Assembly (NCBI GenBank): GCA_020632655.1
Contig: JACKFD010000017.1
Span: 67,166-131,165 of the forward strand
Length of the DNA: 64,000 bases
Direction of reading: 5' to 3'
Source: Spirochaetaceae bacterium
GTDB taxonomy: Bacteria; Myxococcota_A; UBA9160; UBA4427
The notes below the pieces were generated by a model. It did no database searches. It worked only from the letters and a program-made list of their open reading frames with translations, and had not been told where the DNA came from. Both the position numbers and the translations under genes were made by a program. This document shows, piece by piece, positions 17,275 to 26,666 of this stretch. Every line of letters begins with the position of its first letter. The stretch's first letter is position 1.

Positions 17275-20268
17275 ATGCGGCTCTTCGCGAAGGTCTCGAT
17301 CGCGCTGGTCGTCCTGCTGGCGGTCCTCTTCGGGGCGCTGGCGATCGGGCTGCCGCGTCTGATCGAGTCCGAGGGATTCGGTCGCTCACTGCGGGCGAAC
17401 GCGAGCGCGGTGCTCGGTCGGCCGGTCGAGTGGGATGCCTTGCGGGCGGGCGTCTTTCCGCCGCGGCTCGTGATCGAGTCGCCGCGGATCGAGTCCGAGG
17501 GCGGCCAGACCGACGCGAGCCGGCCCGCCTCTCGGCTCCGCGCCGATGCGATCGATCTGCGCATGGCCTGGCTGCCCCTGCTGCAGCGCCGTGTCGAGGT
17601 CGACTCCCTCGTCTTCCGCGGACTCGACCTCGTCGTGACGCGCACGGCCGACGGCTTCGAGCTGCCCGTCGGCGGCGCCGGGCGCGAGGGGGACGCGTCG
17701 TCGTCGCCGGATTCGCCCGACACGACCGCGGACGAGGGCGCAACCAGTCCGGCGCCTGCGCCGGGCGGCGCTCCCGCCGACGGCGCGGACCTCGGTGTCG
17801 CGCTCCGCCGCTTCGTGATCGAGGGCGGTCGCATCGTCGTGGTCGACCGCACGCTGGCCCATCCGATCGAGTGGCGCCTCGAGGATGTCGAGCTCGAGGG
17901 ACGCGAGCAGGAGCGATCGGGAGCGGCCGCGATCGAGCTGCACACGCGCCTCGCGGCCGACGGTCGCGACGCGGGATCGCTGCATGCCTCGGGGACGATC
18001 GACCTCGGCGGCGCCTACGATCTCGACCTCGATCTGACGCAGATCGCACTCGCCGAGCTGCAGCCCTACGTCGAGGACGTCGCCCTCGCCGGCGCCGCGT
18101 CCGGACGCATCTCGGTCGCCGGCGCGGCTTCGAGCTTCGCATCGAGCTCCGCGGACCTGGTCGTCGAAGACGCCTCGATCGGGATGCAGGGCGTTACGCT
18201 CCGGGGACGCCTCGCGGTCCAGGCGGAGCGGGCGGGCGAGGCGCCGCTCGCGTTCCGCGGCACCCTCGACGCAGGCGAAGGCGGCCGGATCCGGGCGAGC
18301 GGCACGCGTGCGCCTTCGGGCGGCGTCCAGGCGGAGATCGAGCTCGATGCCGTCGACGTCACGCCCTTCGCGCCCCTCGCGGGTGGGAATCGGCGGCTCG
18401 GTGGGCAGGCCAGCGGACACGTGGCTCTGACGACGCGAGACGCGGGTGGTCTCGCGCGACTCGAGGGCGAGGTCGACGTCGCCTCCGCCCGGCTCGTCGA
18501 TGGCGGTCTCGACCTCGCCGGTCGCCTCGCCGTCGCGTTCGATCTCCAACCGGACGCGTCGGGCGGGCCGGTGCGCATGGCGGGTCGCGCCGTCCTGTCG
18601 GAGGCGCGGGTGCGCGCCGATCGAGTCGATCTGGCGGGGCGATTCGAGCTCGGCGCGCGTCGCGAGGCGACGGAGCCGATCGCGCTGACGGGCGAGGTCG
18701 CGCTCGTCGATGGGGGTCGCGTGTCCTGGACGGGCAACGCGACCGAGGAGGGTCGCCTCGACCTGAACGCTTCGCTCGCCGCCTTCGACCTTGCGATCGC
18801 GGCCCCCTTCCTGCCGGATCCCTCCATCCGCATGGGCGGTCGCGCGACGGGGAAGGCGCGGATCGTCGGACCCCTCGGCGCGCTCGAGCTGCTGAGTCTC
18901 GACGTCGACATCGAGTCCGGCCAGCTCGAGACGCCCGACTACGGACTCTCGGGTCCGCTCCACCTGACGGCGGATCTACGGGAGCCCACGAAGGGGCTGC
19001 GGGGTGACGTGGTCGTCGATCTGACGCGAGCCCGGCTCTCGTACGGCGAGTCGTTCCGCAAGCCGGCCGGTGTTCGTGCGACCGCTGCGACGAAGCTCAC
19101 GCGCACGGCGACGGGCGGTACCGCCTTCGAGAGCGTGATCGCATTGCGCAACGCCGAGCGGATCGTCGCGAAGGGCGCGCTCGACGGGACGACCTCGATC
19201 GTATTGACGGCGCCGGCCTTCGACGTGAAGGGCTGGGACGAGCTGCTGCCGGCGCTCGCGGCGTGGGAGGCCGAGGGTCCCGTCGCGCTCGAAGGGCTCG
19301 GCCTCCGCTTCGACGAGCAGGGGGCGAGTCGATTCGAGGGGCGACTGGAACTGCGCGACGTCGGCGTGCGCGTCTCGGAGACGGGCCGGGTGCGGCTGCG
19401 CGGCGCCATCGTCGGTGAGGGCAGCACGCTCCGAAGCGATGGGCTGCAGGCCGTGACGAAGGGCGTCGTGCTGGCGGTCGATGCACGCGTCGAGGATCCG
19501 TTCGATGTCGCCCGCTTCGAGCTCGGGCTCGATACGGTCGGAGCGGCCGAGGCGAACGATCTGGTCTCGGCCTTCACCTCGCGCGCCGACACGGTCTTCG
19601 GTCCCCTCGCCTTGAACGGTCGGCTGCGGGGGGCCTTGTCGGGCGGGTCGTCCTTCTATGACGCGCTCGAAGGGCAGGTCCGCTTCGGGATCGGCGAGCC
19701 GGGGGGCGGTCGGCTGCGCGGCGTGTCGTTGCTCAGGACGGTGCTCGATCAGCTCCCCCTGCTCGGCGGCGCGGCACGCCTGACCCAGCCCTTTCGCGGG
19801 GGGCGCTCCCTGGACGACTGGTTCACCGAGTACTTCGAGCGGATCGAAGGCGACCTCGCGATCGGTGGCGGTCGGATCGAGGCGCGCACGCTGCGACTCG
19901 TCTATCCCGGCTACGAGGCGACCCTGCGCGGTCCGCTGCGACTCGACGACCTCACCCTCGACATGAAGGGCGAGCTGATCCTGAAGGCCGATCTCGTGAC
20001 GGCGCTGCGGGGCGCCACCAGCCCCTCAGCGCCCGCTCCTGTAGCCGGCGCCGACCCCGGCACCGAGCCGGTCGCGGAGCCGGAGCAGCGGAAGCCGATC
20101 CACATCCCCCTCGCGCGGGTGCGTGGGCGCCTGGGCGCGCCGGAGGTCTCGATGACGCCGGAGACGCTCCTCGCAGTGCCGAAGCTGCTCTTCCAGGCGA
20201 CCGGGCTCGACACGCTCTCGATCGGTGTCGGCAAGGCGATCGGTCGCGCACTCGGCGCCGGCAACTGA
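17275..20268 (+). CDS. AsmA-family envelope protein
   Basis: The 997-residue protein has one N-terminal membrane helix (SIALVVLLAVLFGALAIG, about 8-25) and then a very long, beta-rich periplasmic region with repeated 'G-x-hydrophobic-x-L/V' strands. This is the architecture of AsmA-like proteins, which belong with the bridge-like lipid transport group between the inner and outer membrane. The N-terminal motif (LGRPVEWDALRAGVFPPRLV) and C-terminal SLDDWFTEYFERIEGDLAIG fit the family. A Pro/Asp/Ser-rich stretch near residues 140-180 is probably disordered. It starts 34 bp after gatB, on the same strand; functional linkage to gatB is not implied. Confidence 0.85.
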   Translation: MRLFAKVSIALVVLLAVLFGALAIGLPRLIESEGFGRSLRANASAVLGRPVEWDALRAGVFPPRLVIESPRIESEGGQTDASRPASRLRADAIDLRMAWLPLLQRRVEVDSLVFRGLDLVVTRTADGFELPVGGAGREGDASSSPDSPDTTADEGATSPAPAPGGAPADGADLGVALRRFVIEGGRIVVVDRTLAHPIEWRLEDVELEGREQERSGAAAIELHTRLAADGRDAGSLHASGTIDLGGAYDLDLDLTQIALAELQPYVEDVALAGAASGRISVAGAASSFASSSADLVVEDASIGMQGVTLRGRLAVQAERAGEAPLAFRGTLDAGEGGRIRASGTRAPSGGVQAEIELDAVDVTPFAPLAGGNRRLGGQASGHVALTTRDAGGLARLEGEVDVASARLVDGGLDLAGRLAVAFDLQPDASGGPVRMAGRAVLSEARVRADRVDLAGRFELGARREATEPIALTGEVALVDGGRVSWTGNATEEGRLDLNASLAAFDLAIAAPFLPDPSIRMGGRATGKARIVGPLGALELLSLDVDIESGQLETPDYGLSGPLHLTADLREPTKGLRGDVVVDLTRARLSYGESFRKPAGVRATAATKLTRTATGGTAFESVIALRNAERIVAKGALDGTTSIVLTAPAFDVKGWDELLPALAAWEAEGPVALEGLGLRFDEQGASRFEGRLELRDVGVRVSETGRVRLRGAIVGEGSTLRSDGLQAVTKGVVLAVDARVEDPFDVARFELGLDTVGAAEANDLVSAFTSRADTVFGPLALNGRLRGALSGGSSFYDALEGQVRFGIGEPGGGRLRGVSLLRTVLDQLPLLGGAARLTQPFRGGRSLDDWFTEYFERIEGDLAIGGGRIEARTLRLVYPGYEATLRGPLRLDDLTLDMKGELILKADLVTALRGATSPSAPAPVAGADPGTEPVAEPEQRKPIHIPLARVRGRLGAPEVSMTPETLLAVPKLLFQATGLDTLSIGVGKAIGRALGAGN

Positions 20269-20457
20269 TCGGAACCCCCTGCGAAGCTTGCGCGCACCCG
20301 CGAGTCGGAGCACGGCGCGTCGGCCGCAGGTCGTGAGGGCGATCACGGCGCTTTGTGTGGTGCGACCGCAACTCGGCGGCGCGTTCGGTCGCGTGGGCCG
20401 GGAGGATTCAGCCGCGTCGCGAGCGCGCCGATACGGGCCTCCACGGAGACCCCCTCG
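20269..20457. other. Gap upstream of the receiver/J-domain gene
   Basis: These 189 bases carry no supportable gene, hairpin or promoter that I could identify; the frame that extends the downstream gene upstream through here lacks family similarity. Confidence 0.4.
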
Positions 20458-22359
20458 ATGTCCGCCACGATCCTCTGCGTCCAGCAGGACCGCACGCTCG
20501 GCGCCGCCTACGCCGACGCGCTCGCGGCCGAAGGCTGCGAAGTCCTGAGCGTCCACGACGGACGCGGCGCCTTCGAGACCCTGCGCCGACATCGTCCCGA
20601 CCTCGTCGTGCTCGACGCCTACCTGCCGCGCCAGGACGGCTTCGAGATCCTGGCCGAGCTCCGCACCCGCGCGGCGACGCGCGATCTGCCCGTCGTGCTG
20701 CTCAGCGAGGGCGACGTCACGGCGGAGATCACGAATCGGGCGCGGGCGCTCGGAGCGCGACGGGTCGAGTCGGCGCCGCTCAGTCCGGACCGCCTCGTGG
20801 ATCTCGTGCAAGAGATCGTCGGCAAGGGTGAGCATGATGGAGGCGACGCGTCGGCCATCGCGCCCACGAGCGGAGACCTGCAATCCTTCCCCTTCCCGGA
20901 GCTCGTGACGGCGCTCTACGCCGATGCGGCGGACGGCGTGCTGCTGGTGGAGCGCGGCAAGAAGAAGAAGGCGATCGAGATCTGCGACGGATGGCCGGTC
21001 TCGGTCAAGTCGAACCTGCTCTCGGAGACGCTCGGCAGCTACCTCGTGCGGCGGCGGCTCTGCACGAAGGCGCAGCTCGAGGAGTCGGTCACGCGGATGC
21101 GCGCCGGCGAGGGGCTGCAGGGCGAGATCCTCGTCGCGATGGACGTGCTCGACGAGGACGCCGTCGCCGAGGCGCTCGAGGCGCACGCAATCGAGAAGCT
21201 GCTCGACGTATTCGGGTGGCGGAGCGGTCGCTTCCTCTTCCGACCCGGAGCGCGGGTGCAGCGCGGGTCCGGGCTCGGCGTCGACGTCCATCCCTATCAC
21301 CTCGTGCTCGAAGGCGTGCGACGCCACTACTCCATCAGCCGGATCGATCGGCTTCTCGAACGATGGGTCGGCTGCTACCTCGTGCCGAGCGTCGACTCGA
21401 AGTCGCGCCTGGCCGAGGTCGGCCTCGGTGAGGCGGAAGCCGCATGGCTTCGGCGTCTCGACGGCGGGACGAGGCCCGAGGAGGTCCTGGAGGCGCCCGA
21501 GGAGATCCGACGTCTCGCCTTCGGGCTCGTCTCGATCGAGGCGCTGACGGTCGAACGCAGTGCGGGCGATCGGGCCGAGGCCGCGAGCGCGATGGGTGGG
21601 GTCGCAGCGCACGGCGCCGCGTCCTCCGCGCAGGATGCGGCGCTTCGCAGCGAGCTCACGGCTCTCGCGAATCGGCTCCAGGACAAGGACCACTACGACG
21701 CACTCGGGGTCTCCGCCGAGGCGGACGACGATGCGATCCGGCAGGCCTACGCCGAGCTCGCGAAGCAGGCCCACCCGGATCGCTTCCATGCCGCCAGCAG
21801 CTCGGTCCGCCAGCTCGCCAGCCAGGTCTTCGACCGGATCAGCCAGGCCTACTCGGCGATCGCAACGGCCGGCGACCGCCAGGACTATGCCCGGGAGCGG
21901 GCCGAGGGCCGGAAGCTGGCGGCGCTCGAGGACGAGGGCCGGCGGGCGCTCAAGGCCGAGACCGAGTACCAGCGGGGCGAGTCCCTGCTCGCGGCCCGGG
22001 AGTACGAGGCGGCCCTGCTCTGCTACGGGCGGGCCATGGAGCATTTTCCGAGCGAGGGCGAGTACCGGGCCTCCTACGGCTGGTGCCTCTATCTATGCCA
22101 CCCGGACAACGAGATCATGCTCGGCGAGGCCCTCGAACATTGCCGCGAAGGGCTCAAGCTGGCGAAGGATCGGGAGAAGCCCTACCTCTTGCTCGGCCGG
22201 CTCTACAAGGCCATGGGCAAGCCGGTCGCCGCGAAGAAGATGTTCTCGCGCGCCGTGCAGATCAAGCCGCAATGCGTCGAAGCGATGCGCGAGCTGCGCA
22301 TCATGAACATGCGGCGCGAAAAAGACAAGGGCGTGCTCAAGCGGATCTTCCGACGCTAG
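20458..22359 (+). CDS. Atypical receiver - PATAN (DUF4388) - J domain - TPR fusion protein
   Basis: This 633-residue protein joins four modules. Residues 1-120 form a response-regulator receiver with phospho-acceptor Asp53 (LVVLDAYLP) but a degenerate acidic pocket (CVQQD instead of VDD/E) and a Ser where the conserved Lys should be (RVESAPL), so phosphorylation is doubtful. About 140-270 is a DUF4388/PATAN-type domain (GDLQSFPFPELVTALYA; KLLDVFGWRSGRFLF). About 410-475 is a J domain with the HPD motif (KQAHPDRFHA), which stimulates an Hsp70-type chaperone. The C-terminal part has TPR-like helices (ALLCYGRAMEHFPSEGEYRA). The ATG at 20458 begins the receiver. Such fusions are typical of deltaproteobacterial lineages; the pathway is unknown. 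Confidence 0.85.
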   Translation: MSATILCVQQDRTLGAAYADALAAEGCEVLSVHDGRGAFETLRRHRPDLVVLDAYLPRQDGFEILAELRTRAATRDLPVVLLSEGDVTAEITNRARALGARRVESAPLSPDRLVDLVQEIVGKGEHDGGDASAIAPTSGDLQSFPFPELVTALYADAADGVLLVERGKKKKAIEICDGWPVSVKSNLLSETLGSYLVRRRLCTKAQLEESVTRMRAGEGLQGEILVAMDVLDEDAVAEALEAHAIEKLLDVFGWRSGRFLFRPGARVQRGSGLGVDVHPYHLVLEGVRRHYSISRIDRLLERWVGCYLVPSVDSKSRLAEVGLGEAEAAWLRRLDGGTRPEEVLEAPEEIRRLAFGLVSIEALTVERSAGDRAEAASAMGGVAAHGAASSAQDAALRSELTALANRLQDKDHYDALGVSAEADDDAIRQAYAELAKQAHPDRFHAASSSVRQLASQVFDRISQAYSAIATAGDRQDYARERAEGRKLAALEDEGRRALKAETEYQRGESLLAAREYEAALLCYGRAMEHFPSEGEYRASYGWCLYLCHPDNEIMLGEALEHCREGLKLAKDREKPYLLLGRLYKAMGKPVAAKKMFSRAVQIKPQCVEAMRELRIMNMRREKDKGVLKRIFRR

Positions 22360-22434
22360 GCGTCGCCGTCGGGCATCGTCCGCTCGAGCTCCCGGCCGGG
22401 AGCGGAAGACCAAGACGAGGGGCATCGGCATCCG

Positions 22435-23370
22435 ATGGCGAAGAACGCAGGCAACAGCGTCACCGGCGAAGAGATCTGGCTCGACGGCAAATTCGTGAAG
22501 TGGTCCGACGCGACGGTCCACGTCCTCACCCACACCCTCCACTACGGCCTCGGCGTCTTCGAGGGCATCCGATGCTATGCGGGTGTCGACGGGCGCTCGT
22601 CGGTCTTCCGATTGCCCGAGCACGTAAGGCGCCTCTTCGATTCCGCCAAGATCAACCTCATGGAGATCCCCTTCTCCGAGGAGGAGATCGCCGAGGCGAC
22701 GCTCGAGTCGTTGCGCCGGAACCATCTCTCGGAGGGCTATATCCGGCCGCTCGCGTTCATCGGGGACGGCGCGATGGGTCTGCATCCGGGCAAGAACCCC
22801 GTGCGGGTCGCCGTGATCGCCTGGGAGTGGGGCAAGTATCTCGGCGAGGACGGCATGGCGAAGGGCATCCGCGCCAAGATCTCGACTTTTTCCCGGCATC
22901 ACGTGAACGCCAAGATGACGAACGGCAAGACCTGCGGCGACTACGTGAACTCGATCCTCGCCAAACGCGAGGCGCTCCTCGACGGCTACGACGAGGCGAT
23001 CATGCTCGACGGGCAGGGCCTCGTCTCCGAGTGCACGGGCGAGAACATCTTCGTCGTCCGCGACGGCGTGATCCGTACCCCGCCGCTCTACAGCGTGCTC
23101 GACGGGATCACGCGCGCCTCGATGCTCGAGGTCGCGGCTGCCTGCGGCTACCCGGTCCGCGAGTCGCAGATGACTCGCGACGACCTCTACGTCGCCGACG
23201 AGATCTTCGTGACGGGGACTGCCGCCGAGGTCACCCCGATCCGCGAGGTCGACCACCGCACGATCGGCGCGGGCCGCCGCGGCCCGATCACGGAAGAGCT
23301 CCAGAAGGCCTTCTTCGACATCGTGACCGGCGCCGACGCCCGCTACGACCGCTGGCGCACCTTCGTCTGA
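22435..23370 (+). CDS. ilvE: Branched-chain amino acid aminotransferase
   Basis: This class IV PLP enzyme interconverts branched-chain amino acids and their 2-keto acids. The 311-residue protein has the N-terminal WSDATVHVLTHTLHYGLGVF and FEGIRCY motifs, the presumptive PLP lysine in NGKTCGDYVNS, and LVSECTGENIFVV plus VTGTAAEVTPI towards the C-terminus. Length is typical. It stands alone, on the plus strand, 75 bp after the receiver/J-domain gene. Confidence 0.94.
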   Translation: MAKNAGNSVTGEEIWLDGKFVKWSDATVHVLTHTLHYGLGVFEGIRCYAGVDGRSSVFRLPEHVRRLFDSAKINLMEIPFSEEEIAEATLESLRRNHLSEGYIRPLAFIGDGAMGLHPGKNPVRVAVIAWEWGKYLGEDGMAKGIRAKISTFSRHHVNAKMTNGKTCGDYVNSILAKREALLDGYDEAIMLDGQGLVSECTGENIFVVRDGVIRTPPLYSVLDGITRASMLEVAAACGYPVRESQMTRDDLYVADEIFVTGTAAEVTPIREVDHRTIGAGRRGPITEELQKAFFDIVTGADARYDRWRTFV

Positions 23371-23736
23371 GTCGCGGGCCGAGCGGCCGAGACGGCCGTG
23401 CCAGGCGCCCCGGTCGCTCGGGACGGAGGTGCCCGCCGTTCGTCCACGGCTCATCCCTTCCAATGGACGACCGCCCTGCAAGGCCAACGCGTAAGCCGAA
23501 ACCATCCGGCCGGGCACGGCCGTCATCTTTCAACAGTCGGCGTCGCGTGCTCGCCCGCGTAGCAACGCCGTTCCGAGCGGCACGGCCGGGGGCCGTCGCG
23601 GCGACATAAAACGCGAGGCGCGCCGCGGCACGTCAAACGAGGCAACCAGCGGGACCGCCGCGCGCCGAGAGAAGCTGGAGCCGCGACGGCACACGGCCGG
23701 GACGCCTGGCAAGGCCTCCAACGGCATGAGGGCGCG
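23371..23736. other. 366-base gap between convergent ilvE and sthA
   Basis: No supportable gene is present. Just after the ilvE stop there is a GC-rich inverted repeat (GGCCGAGCGGCC) with a related GGCC arm nearby, which could fold, but no T-run follows, so it is not called a rho-independent terminator. The rest shows repeated GGCCG words and no tRNA-like structure that I can see. Confidence 0.4.
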
Positions 23737-25116
23737 CTACAACCGATTGAGGCCGTCGAGCGCCGCGATCCGGTACACCTCGGACATGGTCGGGTAGTTG
23801 AACACCCCGCTCAGCAGGTCGTCGATCGTGCCTCCGAGATGCACGACCATCATGCCGACGTGGATCAGCTCGCTCGCAGCGACGCCGATCATGTGTACGC
23901 CGAGGATCGTCTTGTCGTCGCGGCGGAAGATCAGCTTCACGAGGCCGTCGTCTCCGACGATCTGGCCCCGCGGCGTCTCGCCGGTCCGCGCGACGCCGAC
24001 CTCGTAGGGCAGGCCGCGCTCGCGGCACTCTTCCTCCGTCAGTCCGACCGCCGAGATCTCGGGGATCGTGAAGATCGCCATCGGCAGCACCGAGGGCGGT
24101 GGCAGCTCCTGGCCCGCGGCATGCAGCACGGCGAGACGACCCTGGTGCATGCTCGTCGAGGCGAGGGCCGGGAACCCGATCACGTCGCCGACGGCATAGA
24201 CGTTCTCGATCTCCGTCTGATAGGTCTCGTCGACCTTGATCAGCCCCGTCTCGGTCGTCGTGAGTCCGATGCGCCCGAGATCGAGGGGCTCGACGTTCGA
24301 GACGCGGCCGGCGGCGACGAGGACGCGCTCGGCCCGGACCGTGCGGCCGCTGTCGAGCTGGACGACGCCATGCTTGAAGCGCTTCTGCGTCTCGATGCGC
24401 ACGCCCGTCACGCTCTCGGATTGCATGATCCGGATGCCCTTCGCCCGCATCGCGTGGCAGAGGCTGTCGAGGATGTCGCCGTCGAGGAAGCGGAGGATCT
24501 TCTCGCGCCGATCGATGACCGTGACCTTGCAGCCGAGGGTCGCGAACATCGTCGCGTACTCGCAGCCGATCACCCCGCTGCCGAGCACGGCGAGGCTCTT
24601 CGGGATCGTGTCGAGCTTGAGGAGCGAGTCGCTGTCGACGATCACGTGATCGTCGAAGGGGATCGAGTCGGGGCGCCGCGGGCGACTGCCGGTCGCGATC
24701 ACGACGTGGCGCGCCTCGACGTAGTCCTCGCCGTGACGGGTCGCGACGCGGATGCGATCCGGGGCCGCGAAGGAGGCCGAGCCGGCGAGCACGTCGACCT
24801 TGTTGCGATCGAGGAAGGCGCGGATCGTCTCCTGGTGGCTCGCGATCAGCTGGTCGCGGGGCCCGCGCAGGTCCTGGATCGTCAGCGGCCGGAGATTCGT
24901 CGAGTGGATGCCGAGCTGCGCGGCCCGGCGACTGTTCACGAGCTGGAGCACCGTATGGCGCAGCGTCTTGCTCGGCAGCGTGCCCGTCCGCACGCAGGCG
25001 CCGCCCAGCATCAGCCCCTTCTCGATGATCGCGACCGAGAGCCCGAGCTTCGCGCCCTGCAGGGCGGCGGACCAGCCGGCGGGGCCGGCGCCGATCACGA
25101 CGAGGTCGTAGCGCAT
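23737..25116 (-). CDS. sthA: Soluble pyridine nucleotide transhydrogenase (Si-specific)
   Basis: SthA transfers reducing equivalents between NADPH and NAD in the cytoplasm. The 459-residue flavoprotein begins with the FAD-binding motif VIGAGPAGWSAALQGAKLG and has CVRTGTLPSKTLRHTV, where only one of the two redox cysteines of lipoamide dehydrogenase-type enzymes is present. Loss of that pair is characteristic of SthA. A second Rossmann motif (VLGSGVIGCEYATMFATLG) and the C-terminal interface (THIS-type IHVGMMVVHLGG) are intact. The plus-strand overlap frames here are shadows. Confidence 0.92.
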   Translation of the reverse strand: MRYDLVVIGAGPAGWSAALQGAKLGLSVAIIEKGLMLGGACVRTGTLPSKTLRHTVLQLVNSRRAAQLGIHSTNLRPLTIQDLRGPRDQLIASHQETIRAFLDRNKVDVLAGSASFAAPDRIRVATRHGEDYVEARHVVIATGSRPRRPDSIPFDDHVIVDSDSLLKLDTIPKSLAVLGSGVIGCEYATMFATLGCKVTVIDRREKILRFLDGDILDSLCHAMRAKGIRIMQSESVTGVRIETQKRFKHGVVQLDSGRTVRAERVLVAAGRVSNVEPLDLGRIGLTTTETGLIKVDETYQTEIENVYAVGDVIGFPALASTSMHQGRLAVLHAAGQELPPPSVLPMAIFTIPEISAVGLTEEECRERGLPYEVGVARTGETPRGQIVGDDGLVKLIFRRDDKTILGVHMIGVAASELIHVGMMVVHLGGTIDDLLSGVFNYPTMSEVYRIAALDGLNRL

Positions 25117-25458
25117 TCCGAGGGTCCTCCCGATGCCCGCCCGCTCGCCGGGCGCTCCGGACCGTCGGCAGGTGCGACCGCGCGCAGCGGGGCCGGAATC
25201 CTGTGCTCCGCTGCGAGACGGTCGCGAGTTCGTTGCCGTCGCATCGGAATCGCTCGCATCCCGCTTGACGCAAGCGCGCGCTCCCGGGCATCCGACCGAG
25301 CGCCGCTGCCGGGATCACCGGAGCCGGCGGGGCGGTGCACCCCGGATCGCGGGCGATCGATCCGCAGCAGACCCGCAGAAGCGATCGGAATCGACACCCT
25401 TCGGCCCCTCCGGACACTGTTAGACTGGGCCATCCGAGTCTGTCGCGGAGGACGAGTC
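25117..25458. other. Divergent region between sthA and the Hcp-fold gene
   Basis: This 342-base intergenic region carries upstream signals for two divergent genes. A perfect inverted repeat, CGCTTG-ACG-CAAGCG, lies at 25262-25276 and is a candidate operator or hairpin. A TAGACT element at 25421 could be a -10 box for the Hcp-fold gene but lacks a good -35. GGAGG at 25448 serves as the ribosome-binding site of that gene. Confidence 0.4.
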
Positions 25459-26070
25459 ATGCAGAAGAGAGAAGCCGACGAACGAGGCCGCGGACGATCC
25501 GCCGCCCGGAGCCGCAGAGGGCGCGTCACAGGACGGGTGGCGGGGCTGCTCGCGACGCTCGGGATGGCCGTGCTGCCGCTCCCGGTGCTCGCCGCGGAGT
25601 CCGTGTATCTCTACCTGACCGTGGACGGACAGGAGATCCAGGGCGACGTCACGCAGGCGGGTCGCGAGAACAGCATCGAGTGCCTGTCGCTCTCCGACGT
25701 CGGTTTCACGAACGTCGATCCCGCCACCGGGGCCGCGCGCGGTCGCGTCCACAGGCCGCTCACGATCACCAAGCCGATCGATCGCGCCTCGCCGCTCCTC
25801 CAGCTCGCGTGGTCGCGCGTCAGCAACGTCGACTCGGCCGAGCTCCGCTTCTACCGACCGAATCCCCAGAACGGTTCGATTCAGCACTACTACACGATCC
25901 TGCTCGAGGGCGGCTACGTCGCGAGCGTCTCGACACACTCGCCCGACGTCCTGGACCCGGCGACGGCGAATCGACCGGCGACGGAAGAAGTGACCTTCGT
26001 GTTCCAGACGATCACCTGGACCTACGAGCCGACGGGCGCCACCGCGCAGGACACCTGGGGCGCGCGGTGA
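25459..26070 (+). CDS. Hcp-family (T6SS tube-fold) protein with N-terminal signal peptide
   Basis: After an Arg-rich N-terminus and a Sec-type signal peptide (hydrophobic GLLATLGMAVLPLPVLA, cleavage probably near Ala45), the mature 155 residues follow the Hcp pattern: YLYLTVDGQEIQGDVT, then HRPLTITKPIDRASPLL, AELRFYRP, HYYTILLEGGYVASVST and the C-terminal TEEVTFVFQTITWTYEPTGA. Canonical Hcp is exported by the type VI machine and has no signal peptide, so a Sec-exported version is unusual. No other T6SS gene is in the window. The ATG has GGAGG about eight bases upstream. The stop overlaps the next gene's GTG. Confidence 0.85.
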   Translation: MQKREADERGRGRSAARSRRGRVTGRVAGLLATLGMAVLPLPVLAAESVYLYLTVDGQEIQGDVTQAGRENSIECLSLSDVGFTNVDPATGAARGRVHRPLTITKPIDRASPLLQLAWSRVSNVDSAELRFYRPNPQNGSIQHYYTILLEGGYVASVSTHSPDVLDPATANRPATEEVTFVFQTITWTYEPTGATAQDTWGAR

Positions 26071-26666
26071 GCGGGCCGGTCCGAGGCCGCGTCCCGACGA
26101 GCCAGACCGCCTGTGGTCTGATCCTCGTCGTCGCCCTCGCGATCGGGCTCCCCGGTCTCGCGCGCGCGGGTGTGCGCGGGCTGCTCTTCACGGGTGAGAC
26201 GATCGCCCGGCATGCGCTCGCGCACTCGGTCGTGTTCGTGGACGGGACGCGCGTCGACCTGCGCCGCGTGGTGACGGCGGCGAGCGCGCATGCCTTCGGC
26301 GATACGGACCTGCTGATCCACGACCTCGCCACGGGCCGGACCGAGATCGCCGACGCCGACGTCGCCGCGACCGCGATCGTGTCGCCCGTCGAGTCGAGTG
26401 CCGCGACGATCGGCGAGCTCTTCGTGAACGCCGGCGACCTGGCACTCTTCGAGAATGGGCCCGGCACGCCGCTCGATCCGACCCGCGCCCGGCGCTATCT
26501 GGTCCATCGCGCCTTCGAGGGCGGCGCGGTCTATCTCCGCCCCGGCGTGAGCACCGCGCCGGAGCCCACCACGGGCGCATCGCTGATCGCAGGCCTCGCC
26601 GGCCTGGCCGGGCTCGGTCTCCGACGTCGGTCGACGCGCGCTTCGCCCCGGCGGTCCGACGCCTGA
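26067..26666 (+). CDS. PEP-CTERM sorting-signal protein
   Basis: The 199-residue protein has a signal-peptide-like N-terminal helix (LILVVALAIGLPGLARA, about 18-34), a soluble region without a recognised domain, and a C-terminus built as a PEP-CTERM sorting signal: Pro-Glu-Pro at 165-167, a hydrophobic helix (ASLIAGLAGLAGLGL) and RRR. In other bacteria this signal is processed by exosortase linked to exopolysaccharide export; no exosortase is in this window. The GTG start overlaps the Hcp-fold gene's stop (GTGA) and its own stop overlaps the next gene (TGATG), so the three are probably coupled. Confidence 0.8.
   Translation: MSGPVRGRVPTSQTACGLILVVALAIGLPGLARAGVRGLLFTGETIARHALAHSVVFVDGTRVDLRRVVTAASAHAFGDTDLLIHDLATGRTEIADADVAATAIVSPVESSAATIGELFVNAGDLALFENGPGTPLDPTRARRYLVHRAFEGGAVYLRPGVSTAPEPTTGASLIAGLAGLAGLGLRRRSTRASPRRSDA

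Noticed and set aside
23371..23736. tRNA or small RNA gene after ilvE
   Set aside because: No cloverleaf-consistent arms or CCA-type end were seen; only GC inverted repeats.
25459..26070. Evidence of a type VI secretion locus
   Set aside because: Only an Hcp-fold protein is present and it has a Sec signal; no VgrG, TssB/C, ClpV or baseplate genes are in the window.
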